Shown here piece by piece: positions 36,339-45,041 of a stretch of 57,928 nt of DNA. The notes beneath the pieces are model-generated. The model saw nothing but the letters and a program-made list of their open reading frames with translations, searched no databases and was not told where the DNA came from. This DNA comes from Pseudoalteromonas sp. CO133X (GTDB lineage: Bacteria > Pseudomonadota > Gammaproteobacteria > Enterobacterales > Alteromonadaceae): assembly GCA_004208945.1 (NCBI GenBank), contig SGPE01000007.1, positions 1 to 57,928 of the forward strand, given 5' to 3'. Both the position numbers and the translations under genes were made by a program. Within the stretch, counting starts at the first letter, position 1. The number at the start of each line of letters is the position of its first letter.

Positions 36339-36850
36339 GCACGAGCTTGATTATTGCCATTGTTATAGGAGCGGCAATTATCGCAGGACTTGCATTTTAT
36401 GCAGGGCAATTATTGTATAAGTTAAATGTACAAAAAAAGTCGATCGCAAAAAAGCAAGCTGAGCATGAGCAGCAGCTAGCTGCATCAAAAATGAAGCGTA
36501 ACGCAAAATTGGCTGATAGCATTCACTTGATAGCGCGTGCTATGAATGAAGAGCAATGCGAATTTTCAGAAGGCTGCTTACGTATCTGGGTATTGATGTC
36601 TCAATATAGCTTTGCTGAAGAGTTCGAACTGAGTGAGCGCTACCCAGGCATTTTTAAAATGTACGAAGTGGTCAAAGACATGCCAACTCACGATGCCCGT
36701 AAAAAATACTCTAAAAAAGAGGTTTTCAAAATGGATACAACACGTTGGCGTGCAGAAGAGCAACATAGCGACGAGATAAAAGCGGATTGCGCACGTTTAA
36801 TTGAAGAGTTTAAAGCCGCACCTGGCAGTGAAAACGTCGTATTCAATTAA
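36335..36850 (+). CDS. DUF2489 membrane protein
   Basis: A 171-residue protein with one N-terminal membrane helix (SLIIAIVIGAAIIAGLAFYAGQLL) and a cytoplasmic helical domain (ADSIHLIARAMNEEQCEFSEGCLRIWVLMSQY). It matches DUF2489, often found beside yihI. The function is unknown. It is translationally coupled to yihI. Confidence 0.87.
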   Translation: MSTSLIIAIVIGAAIIAGLAFYAGQLLYKLNVQKKSIAKKQAEHEQQLAASKMKRNAKLADSIHLIARAMNEEQCEFSEGCLRIWVLMSQYSFAEEFELSERYPGIFKMYEVVKDMPTHDARKKYSKKEVFKMDTTRWRAEEQHSDEIKADCARLIEEFKAAPGSENVVFN

Positions 36851-36872
36851 GCGGGTTGGTAAAGCTGTTATA

Positions 36873-36905
36873 AAAAAGCAGAGCAATTTTATTGCTCTGC
36901 TTTTT
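36873..36905. terminator. Bidirectional terminator between the DUF2489 gene and hemN
   Basis: A 15-bp perfect stem (GCAGAGCAAT core) with a TTT loop, with A and T tracts on both sides, lies between convergent genes. Confidence 0.9.
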
Positions 36906-36923
36906 AGTTTGGGCGTGAAAATA

Positions 36924-38306
36924 TCAAATAACCCGTGAAAAACGTGTTTGTTTGATTTGTTGTTGTAAGTGCGCGTCAAAGCACATACAAATAATACGAA
37001 TAAATAAGTTACCGCGGGCTGTAACAGTGATCTTGTCTTCGCTAACTGACACTAAACCATCAGCACGTAATGGCTCGAGAGCGAGTAGAGCTTCACGGAA
37101 ATAATGTGTAAAGTTAATTTTAAACTGTTGCTCGATTGTTGGAATATCAAGCTCAAACTGACAAATCAGTTGTTTGATCACCGCTGCACGTAAGGTATCG
37201 TCCTCACTGAGTAAAACACCTTTACATACCGCGCTGCCAAAACCTTCTTGCACAGCTTTATAATAGTGCTTAAGCTCTTTTTCATTTTGTAAAATGGCAT
37301 TGCCAATTTGCGAAATTGACGACACACCTAAGCCTAATAAATCACATTGACCATGCGTGGTGTAACCTTGGAAATTGCGGTGCAACTGACCTTTGTTTTG
37401 TGCAATGGCGAGCTCATTATCTTTACGGGCAAAGTGATCCATACCGATAAACTGATAGCCCGCAGCTAACATCTGCTCAAGCGTATTTTTAAACATTGTG
37501 AGCTTGTCTCTAGCAGACGGTAAGTCTGCATCTTTAATTTTACGCTGCGCTGCGAATCTATCAGGTAAATGAGCGTAATTAAAAACCGACACGCGATCTG
37601 GGTTTAATTCAATTAACTGCGAAATCGTCTCTTTAAAGCTCTCTGGTGTTTGTAATGGCAAACCGTAAATCATATCAGCATTAATTGATTTGAAGCCAAG
37701 CTCACGAGCCTCACTGATTAAACCTTTTACTGACTGCACGCTTTGTGGGCGATTAACTGCCAGCTGTACAGCATCATTGAAGTCTTGAATACCAAACGAG
37801 ACACGATTGAAGCCAAGCTTGCGCAGGTGTACTAGCATGCCATCAGCTAAAGAGCGAGGATCAATTTCAATACCGCGCTCGGCATCATCAGCAAAATTAA
37901 AGTGCTGCTCAACCAATGCCATTAAACGGCTCATTTGCTCTGCCGATAGAAAGGTTGGCGTACCACCCCCTAAATGCAGTTGCTCAACGCTATAATCAGC
38001 AAATAGTGTTGCTTGCTCAGCAATCTCAAGCGCCAAGTTATCTAGGTATAAATCGGCTTTCGATTGATGACGAGTGATCACTTTATTACAACCGCAGTAA
38101 TAACAAAGCTGACTGCAAAAAGGGATATGAATATACAAAGATAAAGAGCGGCTCTTTGAGGCCGCAATCGCATTGATCATATCTTGTTGTTTATAACCAT
38201 CAGCTAAAGACAATGCGGTGGGGTAAGAGGTATATCGAGGCCCAGAAATATTGTACTTGTTGATCAGAGATTGATCCCAGCTTGGTAAATTTATCACAGT
38301 CAGCAC
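36924..38306 (-). CDS. hemN: Oxygen-independent coproporphyrinogen III oxidase
   Basis: A 460-residue radical SAM enzyme that oxidatively decarboxylates coproporphyrinogen III to protoporphyrinogen IX without oxygen. The cluster motif is HIPFCSQLCYYCGCNKV (CxxxCxxC plus the extra Cys). The N-terminal GPRYTSYPTAL is the HemN trip-wire region, which separates true HemN from HemW. Length fits. The two cytochrome c genes in the window need haem, though there is no operon link. Confidence 0.95.
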   Translation of the reverse strand: MLTVINLPSWDQSLINKYNISGPRYTSYPTALSLADGYKQQDMINAIAASKSRSLSLYIHIPFCSQLCYYCGCNKVITRHQSKADLYLDNLALEIAEQATLFADYSVEQLHLGGGTPTFLSAEQMSRLMALVEQHFNFADDAERGIEIDPRSLADGMLVHLRKLGFNRVSFGIQDFNDAVQLAVNRPQSVQSVKGLISEARELGFKSINADMIYGLPLQTPESFKETISQLIELNPDRVSVFNYAHLPDRFAAQRKIKDADLPSARDKLTMFKNTLEQMLAAGYQFIGMDHFARKDNELAIAQNKGQLHRNFQGYTTHGQCDLLGLGVSSISQIGNAILQNEKELKHYYKAVQEGFGSAVCKGVLLSEDDTLRAAVIKQLICQFELDIPTIEQQFKINFTHYFREALLALEPLRADGLVSVSEDKITVTARGNLFIRIICMCFDAHLQQQIKQTRFSRVI

Positions 38307-38475
38307 TCCGCAATTAATAGAGTGGCTATTTTAGCGAGTTTACTCATTCTGCTATTTGATCTAGGACAATATCAACGTCTACAAACTAGCCAACATAGCA
38401 GAGGTAATTGAAAAATAGATAAGTTTACTATTTGAGCAGTTAGAGTATTGATTGTTAAAATAAAGAGTTTTGCTA

Positions 38476-38504
38476 GTGACAAGGCTAAAAAAAGTTTTTA
38501 TACT
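38476..38504 (+). promoter_or_regulatory. Promoter of tRNA-Ile2
   Basis: GTGACA (38476-38481) and TATACT (38499-38504) with 17 bp between them, followed by a GC-rich discriminator (GCAACCCGC), as is usual for stringently controlled stable RNA promoters. Confidence 0.7.
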
Positions 38505-38568
38505 GCAACCCGCTTTAGAGACTTATGTCTATAAACGCATCTAAAAAATTAGCTTTCGCTAATAGCAT

Positions 38569-38645
38569 GGCCCCTTAGCTCAGTTGGTTAGAGCACACGA
38601 CTCATAATCGTTAGGTCCCCAGTTCAAGTCTGGGAGGGGCCACCA
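38569..38645 (+). tRNA. tRNA-Ile2 (anticodon CAU, lysidine-modified)
   Basis: A 77-nt gene with encoded CCA. The acceptor stem is GGCCCCT / AGGGGCC, the anticodon loop CTCATAA gives CAU, and the T-arm is CCCAGTTCAAGTCTGGG. CAU could mean Met, but the acceptor stem and the CGACTCATAATCG arm match enteric ileX/ileY-type tRNA-Ile2 rather than elongator Met. TilS would convert C34 to lysidine, so the tRNA reads AUA. It stands alone; an unrecognised two-gene cassette follows 154 bp downstream. Confidence 0.88.
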
Positions 38646-38799
38646 TTTTTAAAAGCTTCCCAAGTAAAGACCTACTAACAGAAATTACCCAAACTATTTT
38701 ACGAGCTGTATTTGTTTTTGACTAACAAGAACATTCAAGTATAGAAAGTAATCAAAAATTGATGTACCCTTTTTTTCTTTATATTAACGAGGGAATGTT

Positions 38800-39324
38800 A
38801 TGTCAACTGAAAAAATGATCGAACGAAATATAGGTGTATTGCGCGATAAAATTAGAAATGCAGATACAAAAACCGTTATGGGCTGTGTTGCAATTGCAAC
38901 GAGCGCGGATATGTTATCTGGTGCAAAACTATCTAAATCACAATACAGCCATATCGTTAATAGCCCTCAGCGATGTAATTTAATCAAAATCGCTTTATAT
39001 AAAGATCTAACTAGATTAATAACAGAGAAAGCTATACCCAAATTATTATCTGCTGCAGATCCAACTTCAGATTTATCTAAAGTAGCTTTTATGTCCGAAG
39101 CGTCAGCTGATGCTGCTGGCGAGACTTTAGAATTAAAAACTGGTATACCTGCATTTAAAACAGCAGCTGTTTTGAATGCATTAAGTGCAGGTATTCAAAT
39201 TAAAACCATGTGGGATATACAGGCGATTGAAAGTAGCTTTGCGCAAAGCCCCATGCAGTTTGAAAAGTTATTCGCTGATTGGAGAAGCTGGAATATCGCA
39301 GAGCGTTATCAGGTGGCACAATGA
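38800..39324 (+). CDS. Hypothetical protein, first gene of a two-gene cassette after the tRNA
   Basis: A 174-residue predicted soluble helical protein without signal peptide that I do not recognise. It has alternating alanine-rich and charged helices (VAFMSEASADAAGETLELKTG; FKTAAVLNALSAGIQIKTMWDIQ). AACGAGGGAATGTT gives a clear ribosome site. Its stop overlaps the next gene's start (ATGA). It lies just after a tRNA gene, a common insertion site for accessory DNA, and is somewhat AT-richer than its neighbours, but no integrase or attachment repeat is visible. Confidence 0.68.
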   Translation: MSTEKMIERNIGVLRDKIRNADTKTVMGCVAIATSADMLSGAKLSKSQYSHIVNSPQRCNLIKIALYKDLTRLITEKAIPKLLSAADPTSDLSKVAFMSEASADAAGETLELKTGIPAFKTAAVLNALSAGIQIKTMWDIQAIESSFAQSPMQFEKLFADWRSWNIAERYQVAQ

Positions 39325-39743
39325 AAAAGTTTTTAGTTTTATTATTACCAAGTACATGCTTTGCACAGTTTTCAGATTTATCTTTGTGTGAGGATAAGCA
39401 AACTATGTTAGGTATGGACTTTTATGATAAGTGCGTAGGTGTGGCAGACGCCTCTGTACATAAATTAAAGTCTGATATAACAGCGAAGCAACTTTATGAT
39501 TACATCACAATGGGCATCAAAGATGTGAACGCTTTAGAAAAATACCTTTCTGATGACTTGATTGGTATAGTGCACGCATTAATATCGATTGACCCAAACC
39601 CGCTTTATTACACGACTGTTGGTAATAATATTTTAGTGAACACAAGAGAAGGGCTAAATATTTTTGAAAAGCATGATGGCTATTGGCTGCAAAAGTTAGT
39701 ATCAAACAGACCTCGTGAGGAATATGATTCATCCGAAAACTAA
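39321..39743 (+). CDS. Hypothetical exported protein, second gene of the cassette
   Basis: A 140-residue protein with a short signal peptide (KKFLVLLLPSTCFAQ), two cysteines in the mature part (LCEDKQ, DKCVGV), and helical segments. I chose the ATG at 39321 because it overlaps the upstream stop (ATGA) and opens on the signal peptide; a longer frame from 39279 would lose this. I recognise no family. A cytoplasmic protein coupled to an exported one raises the idea of a paired system such as effector and immunity or protein and chaperone, without direct evidence. Confidence 0.65.
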   Translation: MKKFLVLLLPSTCFAQFSDLSLCEDKQTMLGMDFYDKCVGVADASVHKLKSDITAKQLYDYITMGIKDVNALEKYLSDDLIGIVHALISIDPNPLYYTTVGNNILVNTREGLNIFEKHDGYWLQKLVSNRPREEYDSSEN

Positions 39744-39823
39744 TTCAATATTGAATAATCATTTAAGTAAACCTCACTTATACAGCCTAAGGGTTAATGC
39801 AGATTAAAAATTATTCGCCGCTT

Positions 39824-39850
39824 AAAAAGCCGGTACAAACACCGGCTTAA
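39824..39850 (-). terminator. Terminator of galE
   Basis: AAGCCGGT / ACCGGCTT with a 6-nt loop; on the minus strand a T-run follows. Confidence 0.8.
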
Positions 39851-39879
39851 AACATATCTAAAGTGCTAATACTGGCTGA

Positions 39880-40893
39880 TTACTTATAACCATTAGGGTT
39901 ATTGCTTTGCCAACGCCACGTATCTTGCATCATTTCATCAATACCTCGCTCAGCTTGCCAACCTAGTTCATTGAATGCCTTTTCAGTTGCAGCGTAACAG
40001 GCGGCTATATCGCCAGAGCGACGTGGTGATATTTGGTAAGGTACGGCTTGACCACTGGCTTTCTCGAAGGCGTTGACCATCTCTAGTACTGAATAGCCGT
40101 TTCCTGTGCCAAGGTTATAAATATGGGCGCCTGTATTATCGGCAATGCGTTCTAATGCTTTTAAGTGGCCTAACGCCAAATCAACCACATGGATATAATC
40201 ACGAACACCGGTACCATCTTTTGTATTGTAGTCATCGCCAAATACGCTGAGTTTTTCGAGCCTTCCTACAGCAACTTGTGAAATATACGGCAGTAAATTA
40301 TTTGGAATATCATTAGGATCTTCACCAATGAGGCCTGATTTGTGCGCCCCTACAGGATTGAAGTAGCGTAGTAATGCTAGCGCAAAACGGTCATCTGATT
40401 TAACGATGTCTTGCAGTATCATTTCAACCATAAGCTTAGATGTGCCATATGGGTTGGTTGTGCCACCCACAGGAAAATCTTCACGAATAGGTAAGCTCGC
40501 AGGGTTGCCATAAACGGTTGCAGATGAACTAAAAACTAATTTGAATACACCTGCATCACGCATGGCATCCACTAATGTAAGGGTACCTTGCACATTGTTT
40601 TGATAGTACTCAATAGGTTTAGCAACAGATTCGCCTACAGCTTTTAAACCAGCAAAGTGGATTACGCTATCAATGTTATGATGCTTGAAAATCTCATCAA
40701 GGCATTCTCTATCTTGTACATCTCCTTGATAAAAAGTAATTTCTTTTTCAGTGATTTGCTTAACGCGTTTAAGCGATTCGTTGGATGAGTTACTTAAGTT
40801 ATCAAGAACAATAACTTCATTACCTTGTTGAAGTAGCTCTAATACTGTATGAGAACCGATGTATCCAGCTCCGCCGGTGACTAAAATAGTCAT
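39880..40893 (-). CDS. galE: UDP-glucose 4-epimerase
   Basis: A 337-residue extended SDR that interconverts UDP-glucose and UDP-galactose, feeding surface polysaccharide synthesis. The NAD motif is [10 protein letters not shown], the catalytic Ser region is FSSSATVYG, and the catalytic Tyr/Lys is in [11 protein letters not shown]. Length equals the family. It is monocistronic here, without gal operon partners, so a role in glycan precursor supply is more likely than galactose use. Confidence 0.94.
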   Translation of the reverse strand: MTILVTGGAGYIGSHTVLELLQQGNEVIVLDNLSNSSNESLKRVKQITEKEITFYQGDVQDRECLDEIFKHHNIDSVIHFAGLKAVGESVAKPIEYYQNNVQGTLTLVDAMRDAGVFKLVFSSSATVYGNPASLPIREDFPVGGTTNPYGTSKLMVEMILQDIVKSDDRFALALLRYFNPVGAHKSGLIGEDPNDIPNNLLPYISQVAVGRLEKLSVFGDDYNTKDGTGVRDYIHVVDLALGHLKALERIADNTGAHIYNLGTGNGYSVLEMVNAFEKASGQAVPYQISPRRSGDIAACYAATEKAFNELGWQAERGIDEMMQDTWRWQSNNPNGYK

Positions 40894-41104
40894 AAAAGCT
40901 CCATGATTAATACGTGGTTGAATAGCCTCTATTTCATCATACTTTGTAGCAAAATTATATTCTAAATTTACAATAGTAAGGAGAGCCTATTGTCTTGCTT
41001 TGGGTTACATTTTATACCATATTGGTTACAAGTGAACGATGTGGTTAAGCTATAGTTAAAGGTGACTGTTTAGTTTATATAACCGTATTTCGATGGAGAG
41101 AAAG

Positions 41105-41608
41105 ATGAATACATTAAAGAAAATAACTCTCGCTATGATATTTGTATTGCCAGCCTTCACCTATGCGGGAGAGGCAAAGGTAAAATGGCACGACTTTGAT
41201 GATTATCGGGATGTACGTCCAGGGAATAACTCAACTAAAGGATCATTTCATAAAAGCGTAGCGAACAACCTTGAAAAACACTTTAGCAAGCTTGCTGAAA
41301 AACTACCAGAAGGGTATACGCTTAATGTTGAGGTGACGGATCTTGATCTTGCTGGTGATGTTCGTTTTGGTTCGATGAACGAACTGCGCATTATTAAGCC
41401 AATTTATTTTCCTAGAATCGATTTAAATTATTCAGTGACAGACAAAAGTGGCAAGGTATTAAGCGAGGCCAGCGATGTAAAACTCAAGGACATGGGCTTT
41501 ATGGATCGTATGAAAATGGGCCGTGATGAAGCCTATTATTACGATAAACGTTTGATCACTGATTGGTTTGAAGATGAGCTATTACCATCATTAAACCTTG
41601 GCGAGTAA
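41105..41608 (+). CDS. DUF3016 exported protein
   Basis: A 167-residue protein with a signal peptide (NTLKKITLAMIFVLPAFTYA) and a DUF3016-type mature domain: VKWHDFDDYRDVRPGNNSTKGSFHKSVANNLEKHFSKLAEKLPEGY, then NVEVTDLDLAGDV and a C-terminal DKRLITDWFEDEL. Function unknown, probably periplasmic. I use the ATG at 41105 because GGAGAG lies just before it; a first ATG at 41093 overlaps that site. Confidence 0.85.
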   Translation: MNTLKKITLAMIFVLPAFTYAGEAKVKWHDFDDYRDVRPGNNSTKGSFHKSVANNLEKHFSKLAEKLPEGYTLNVEVTDLDLAGDVRFGSMNELRIIKPIYFPRIDLNYSVTDKSGKVLSEASDVKLKDMGFMDRMKMGRDEAYYYDKRLITDWFEDELLPSLNLGE

Positions 41609-41635
41609 TCACTAAAAGCTGTAAGCCGTCAGCTA

Positions 41636-41696
41636 GGCACGCCAAGCAAGCTTGACGTCTACGTTTGATGTAGGCGTGAAATTTATTTCGCGCGAT
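41636..41696. repeat. REP-like inverted pair
   Basis: Two imperfect palindromes in opposite orientations: the right one begins GTAGGCGTGAAATTTATTTC at 41670, the left one on the minus strand begins GTAGACGTCAAGC. They lie between convergent genes and share the GTAG head with the other copies in the window. Confidence 0.55.
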
Positions 41697-41734
41697 AGCC
41701 TCTATTTACAACAAATGAAATAGAGGCTTCTACG

Positions 41735-42025
41735 TTACTTAAACGTCGCTAACAGTTGTAATAACTGTTGAAGCTTAAAAACTGTTTTTTTCAGTTTTTC
41801 TTCGTCCATCCCGTCGTTGCTTAAGCTTTCTACATCAGCAGCAACATCGAGAACATAAGGTTTAAAGCGTTTGGCTTCAAAATCAAAGCCTGCATCTTTT
41901 GCAAATAAGGCTTTGAATTTGCCATGGCCTTGCTGCTGTAAATCATCTAATTTTTTATCAGCATCAAGTGCCTGACGATAAACGATTTTTAGGTTAGCAT
42001 TGAGTTGTTCAATAATTGAATCCAT
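41735..42025 (-). CDS. Small helical hypothetical protein
   Basis: A 96-residue all-helical protein: SIIEQLNANLKIVYRQALDADKKL, then GHGKFKALFAKDAGFDFEAKRFKPYVLDVAADVESL, and a terminal helix ending LQQLLQLLATFK. The layout loosely recalls the N-terminal domain of primosomal protein PriC, but the match is too weak to name it. AGGAAAAAA precedes the ATG. Confidence 0.7.
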   Translation of the reverse strand: MDSIIEQLNANLKIVYRQALDADKKLDDLQQQGHGKFKALFAKDAGFDFEAKRFKPYVLDVAADVESLSNDGMDEEKLKKTVFKLQQLLQLLATFK

Positions 42026-42097
42026 TTTTTTCCTAAAGCTTTAGACTGCAATGGCGATATAGTACGTGGATTGTTATAAAAAGTCAGGTAGTGAACT

Positions 42098-42310
42098 ATG
42101 AATATATCAGGATCAAATTTACCGGCAATGAGTGGCGGTGGTGAAAGTGCGGAGCTTTATAGTGCTGCTCTTGCAAAAAAACAGCAAAAAGCTGAAGGCG
42201 CTGCTGCACTTGCTCTTATTGAAGGTGCTGCAGTAAATACGAGCGCCACACAAACACCTGCAAAGTCTGTAACCGCAACACTGGGTAATAACATAAACGT
42301 ATACGTGTAA
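42098..42310 (+). CDS. Small protein, possibly YjfB-like motility family
   Basis: A 70-residue protein without signal peptide. The pattern SAALAKKQQKAEGAAALALIEGA, an amphipathic Ala-rich helix followed by a flexible Thr/Asn tail ending NNINVYV, resembles the YjfB putative motility family, from memory. It is convergent with epmB: its stop touches the epmB stop (42310/42311). Confidence 0.6.
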   Translation: MNISGSNLPAMSGGGESAELYSAALAKKQQKAEGAAALALIEGAAVNTSATQTPAKSVTATLGNNINVYV

Positions 42311-43324
42311 CTAAACTAGATTGAGGTCGATAGGGGTTTTGCTTTTTTCTCCACCGATCTCTCTAACTAGTTTGGGCACTAAAAACCCAGGTAAAGCTGC
42401 TAGCATGTCTGACATTATTTGTTTTGCTAGCTGCTCAGGTATATCAAAATGACTCGCCCCTTCCACTTTATCAAGTAGGTGCAAGTAGTAGGGCAGTATG
42501 TCAGCATCAAATAGTGCCTCACTAAGGGCTATTTGCGCGCTTGCTGTATCATTCACATCTTTTAATAACACCGCTTGATTTAATAAAGTGACCCCCACTA
42601 CTTTTAGCTTTTGCATAGCAGCTTTAAAGTCATCATCAATTTCGTTTGCATGATTAATATGGTTGATAAACACCACTTTTAAAGGTGATGCTGCAAAACG
42701 GGCACACAGCTCATCGGTAATTCTTGCTGGGATCACCACAGGCAAGCGGCTATGAATACGTAGGCGTTTAATTTGTGGAAGCTGTTCTAACTCATCCATA
42801 AACCAACTAACAGCATCGTCTTTAGCCATTAATGGGTCGCCACCACTTAAAATAACTTCGTTGATGTTGGTATCTGCTTTTATATAGGCGAGGGCTTCAA
42901 TTAAACTGCGCTTATTCAATTGATTTTCTTGATACGGAAAGTGGCGTCTAAAACAATAACGACAATTGACCGCACAGCCTGTTTTAAACATGACCAAAAC
43001 ACGAGAGCGATACTTGTGTAATAAACCAGGTTGGTCGTTATCTTGCTCTTTTAATGGATCTTTGTCGTATCCTGTTTGTGCTAAAAATTCTTGGTGCCTT
43101 GGCATCACTTGCAGCAAAAGAGGGTCGTTGATGTCGCCATAACGCATTTTTTTGATAAAAGGCTGCGGCACGCGGAGAGGAAAAAGACTGCGTGCTTTAA
43201 GGTCTTTTTCGTCTACTTTGCTTGATAATCCTAGCATTTCTAGCAAGCGTTCAGGACAAGTGACAACATTTGCCAATTCTTTTTGCCAGTTTTTATGCAA
43301 ATTTACTTCATTTCTTTGTATCAT
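42311..43324 (-). CDS. epmB: EF-P (R)-beta-lysine aminomutase EpmB
   Basis: A 337-residue radical SAM enzyme of the lysine 2,3-aminomutase family that converts alpha-lysine to beta-lysine for EF-P modification. The cluster motif is CAVNCRYCFRRHFPY, and SGGDPLMAKD and HSRLPVVIPARIT are family blocks; the PLP lysine region is in VPKLVREIGGEKSKTP. The short length fits EpmB rather than catabolic aminomutase. I use the ATG at 43324; a GTG two codons earlier is possible. It is divergent from efp with only 41 bp between the start codons. Confidence 0.94.
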   Translation of the reverse strand: MIQRNEVNLHKNWQKELANVVTCPERLLEMLGLSSKVDEKDLKARSLFPLRVPQPFIKKMRYGDINDPLLLQVMPRHQEFLAQTGYDKDPLKEQDNDQPGLLHKYRSRVLVMFKTGCAVNCRYCFRRHFPYQENQLNKRSLIEALAYIKADTNINEVILSGGDPLMAKDDAVSWFMDELEQLPQIKRLRIHSRLPVVIPARITDELCARFAASPLKVVFINHINHANEIDDDFKAAMQKLKVVGVTLLNQAVLLKDVNDTASAQIALSEALFDADILPYYLHLLDKVEGASHFDIPEQLAKQIMSDMLAALPGFLVPKLVREIGGEKSKTPIDLNLV

Positions 43325-43365
43325 TGACACGTAGATTACTCGAAATTATTTAGACAGAGGAAACG

Positions 43366-43932
43366 ATGGCGAATTATAGCACCAATGAGTTCAAGGGCGG
43401 CCTAAAAATTATGTTAGACGGCGAACCTTGCAGCATCTTAGAAAATGAAATGGTAAAACCAGGTAAAGGCCAAGCGTTTAACCGTGTTCGTATTCGTAAA
43501 CTTATCACAGGTAAAGTACTAGAAAAAACATTCAAGTCAGGTGAAACAGTTGAAGGTGCAGACGTAATGGATACAGATTTAGCGTATCTATACACTGACG
43601 GTGAGTTCTGGCACTTTATGAACAACGAAACATTTGAGCAAATCGCTGCTGACGAAAAAGCACTTGGCGACAATGCAAAATGGTTAGTTGAAAATGACGT
43701 TTGTACAATCACACTTTGGAACGGTAGCCCAATCGCTGTGACGCCACCAAACTTTGTTGAATTAGAAATCACTGAAACAGATCCAGGTCTAAAAGGTGAT
43801 ACAGCGGGTACTGGCGGTAAACCAGCAACATTAAGCACAGGTGCTGTTGTTCGTGTTCCTCTATTCGTACAAATCGGCGAAGTGATCAAAGTTGATACAC
43901 GTAGCGGTGAATACGTGAGCCGTGTTAAGTAA
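43366..43932 (+). CDS. efp: Translation elongation factor P
   Basis: A 188-residue three-domain factor that rescues ribosomes stalled at polyproline. The modified residue is K34 in VKPGKGQAF, the site of (R)-beta-lysylation by EpmA. Both modification genes flank it, so the beta-lysine pathway is present. AGAGGAAACG is a strong ribosome site. It is followed by a terminator before epmA. Confidence 0.97.
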   Translation: MANYSTNEFKGGLKIMLDGEPCSILENEMVKPGKGQAFNRVRIRKLITGKVLEKTFKSGETVEGADVMDTDLAYLYTDGEFWHFMNNETFEQIAADEKALGDNAKWLVENDVCTITLWNGSPIAVTPPNFVELEITETDPGLKGDTAGTGGKPATLSTGAVVRVPLFVQIGEVIKVDTRSGEYVSRVK

Positions 43933-43960
43933 TAGGCTTAATTAAGCAATTTGTTATAAA

Positions 43961-43987
43961 ATCCCAGCTTATGCTGGGATTTTTTTT
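43961..43987 (+). terminator. Terminator between efp and epmA
   Basis: ATCCCAGC / GCTGGGAT with loop TTAT and a seven-base T-run. It ends 11 bp before the epmA start, so epmA depends on read-through or on a promoter not recognised here. Confidence 0.88.
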
Positions 43988-43997
43988 GGGAAACACT

Positions 43998-44972
43998 ATG
44001 TCTAATGTTCTTTGGCAACCAAGCGCCGATATTGAAACTTTACGCGAGCGTGCCGTCATCATCCGCCGTATTCGCGAGTTCTTTTATGCACGGGATGTAA
44101 TGGAGGTTGAAACGCCAAGTCTTAGTGCTGCCAGTGTAACCGATGTACATTTAGCCACATTTAGCACAGAGTTTGTTGGTCCTGGTCATGCTGGTGGCTT
44201 GCCATTGTATTTACAAACTTCGCCTGAGTTTGCCATGAAGCGTTTACTTGCTGCTGGCTCTGGTGCTATTTTTCAGCTTTGTAAAGCATTTCGTAATGAA
44301 GAAGCGGGTAGCCATCATAACCCTGAATTTACAATGCTTGAGTGGTATCGCCCAGGTTTTGATGAATTTGCGCTTATGGATGAAATGGATGAGCTTATGC
44401 AATTAGTGCTCTGCGTAGAACCCGCAGAGCGACTAACTTATCAGCAAGCCTTTATTAATGCATTAGCTGTAGACCCTTTAACGGCTGATATTAGCACATT
44501 GCAGCAACTAGCAACGGAGCAAGGCTTTGCCGATATTGCTGCGCATGAAACACATCGCGATACTTTGTTGCAGCTATTATTTTGTATGAAAGTAGAGCCA
44601 ACGATTGGCCAAGAAAAGCCTTGTTTTGTTTATCATTTTCCTGCATCGCAAGCCGCTCTTGCCCAAATTTGCCAGCATGATGAGCGGGTAGCAGGGCGCT
44701 TTGAGTTATATTTTAAAAATATGGAACTGGCAAACGGCTTTAATGAACTAACGGATGCTAAAGAGCAGGCTGCTCGCTTTAAAGAAGATAATCAATACCG
44801 TGAAGCGAATGGCTTAAAACAAGTGCCAATGGATGAGCGTTTAATAGCTGCACTTGAAAATGGGTTACCGCAATGTGCTGGTGTGGCACTGGGAATTGAT
44901 CGACTCATTATGCTGGCAACCAATAAGCAAAAGATTAAAGACGTGATTGCCTTTGATGTTGAAAGGGCTTAA
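43998..44972 (+). CDS. epmA: EF-P--lysine ligase EpmA (GenX/PoxA)
   Basis: A 324-residue class II lysyl-tRNA synthetase-like catalytic core without the anticodon-binding domain. It attaches (R)-beta-lysine to EF-P K34. It has motif 2 ([20 protein letters not shown]) and motif 3 ([12 protein letters not shown]). I use the ATG at 43998 because the upstream ATG at 43971 lies inside the efp terminator and adds nine residues (LGFFLGNT) that are not part of the family. Expression appears deliberately lowered relative to efp. Confidence 0.94.
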   Translation: MSNVLWQPSADIETLRERAVIIRRIREFFYARDVMEVETPSLSAASVTDVHLATFSTEFVGPGHAGGLPLYLQTSPEFAMKRLLAAGSGAIFQLCKAFRNEEAGSHHNPEFTMLEWYRPGFDEFALMDEMDELMQLVLCVEPAERLTYQQAFINALAVDPLTADISTLQQLATEQGFADIAAHETHRDTLLQLLFCMKVEPTIGQEKPCFVYHFPASQAALAQICQHDERVAGRFELYFKNMELANGFNELTDAKEQAARFKEDNQYREANGLKQVPMDERLIAALENGLPQCAGVALGIDRLIMLATNKQKIKDVIAFDVERA

Positions 44973-44974
44973 TT

Positions 44975-45038
44975 GTAGGAGCGGGTTTACCCCGCGATTT
45001 TCGTTGATTTTAAAAGCGCGACATAAAGTCGCGCCTAC
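44975..45038. repeat. REP-like inverted pair filling the epmA / TonB-receptor gap
   Basis: The left unit is GTAGGAGCGGGTTTACCCCG; the right unit, on the minus strand, is GTAGGCGCGACTTTATGTCG and continues CGC. The pair occupies almost the whole space between two convergent stop codons (44972 and 45042), so its hairpins may protect or terminate both transcripts. Confidence 0.75.
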
Positions 45039-45041
45039 GGT

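Noticed and set aside
38341..38380. FNR-like site upstream of hemN (TTGAT ... ATCAA)
   Set aside because: The half sites are separated by 10 bp instead of the required 4.
38569..38645. Elongator tRNA-Met call from the CAU anticodon
   Set aside because: Acceptor stem GGCCCCT and the CGACTCATAATCG anticodon arm match tRNA-Ile2; elongator Met in enterics has a GGCTACG-type acceptor.
38800..39743. Integrated genomic island after tRNA-Ile2
   Set aside because: No integrase, no repeat of the tRNA 3' end and only two genes before galE; an old small insertion cannot be excluded.
43374..43889. 171-residue ORF antisense to efp
   Set aside because: It is the reverse-strand shadow of efp, which is unambiguous in the other frame.
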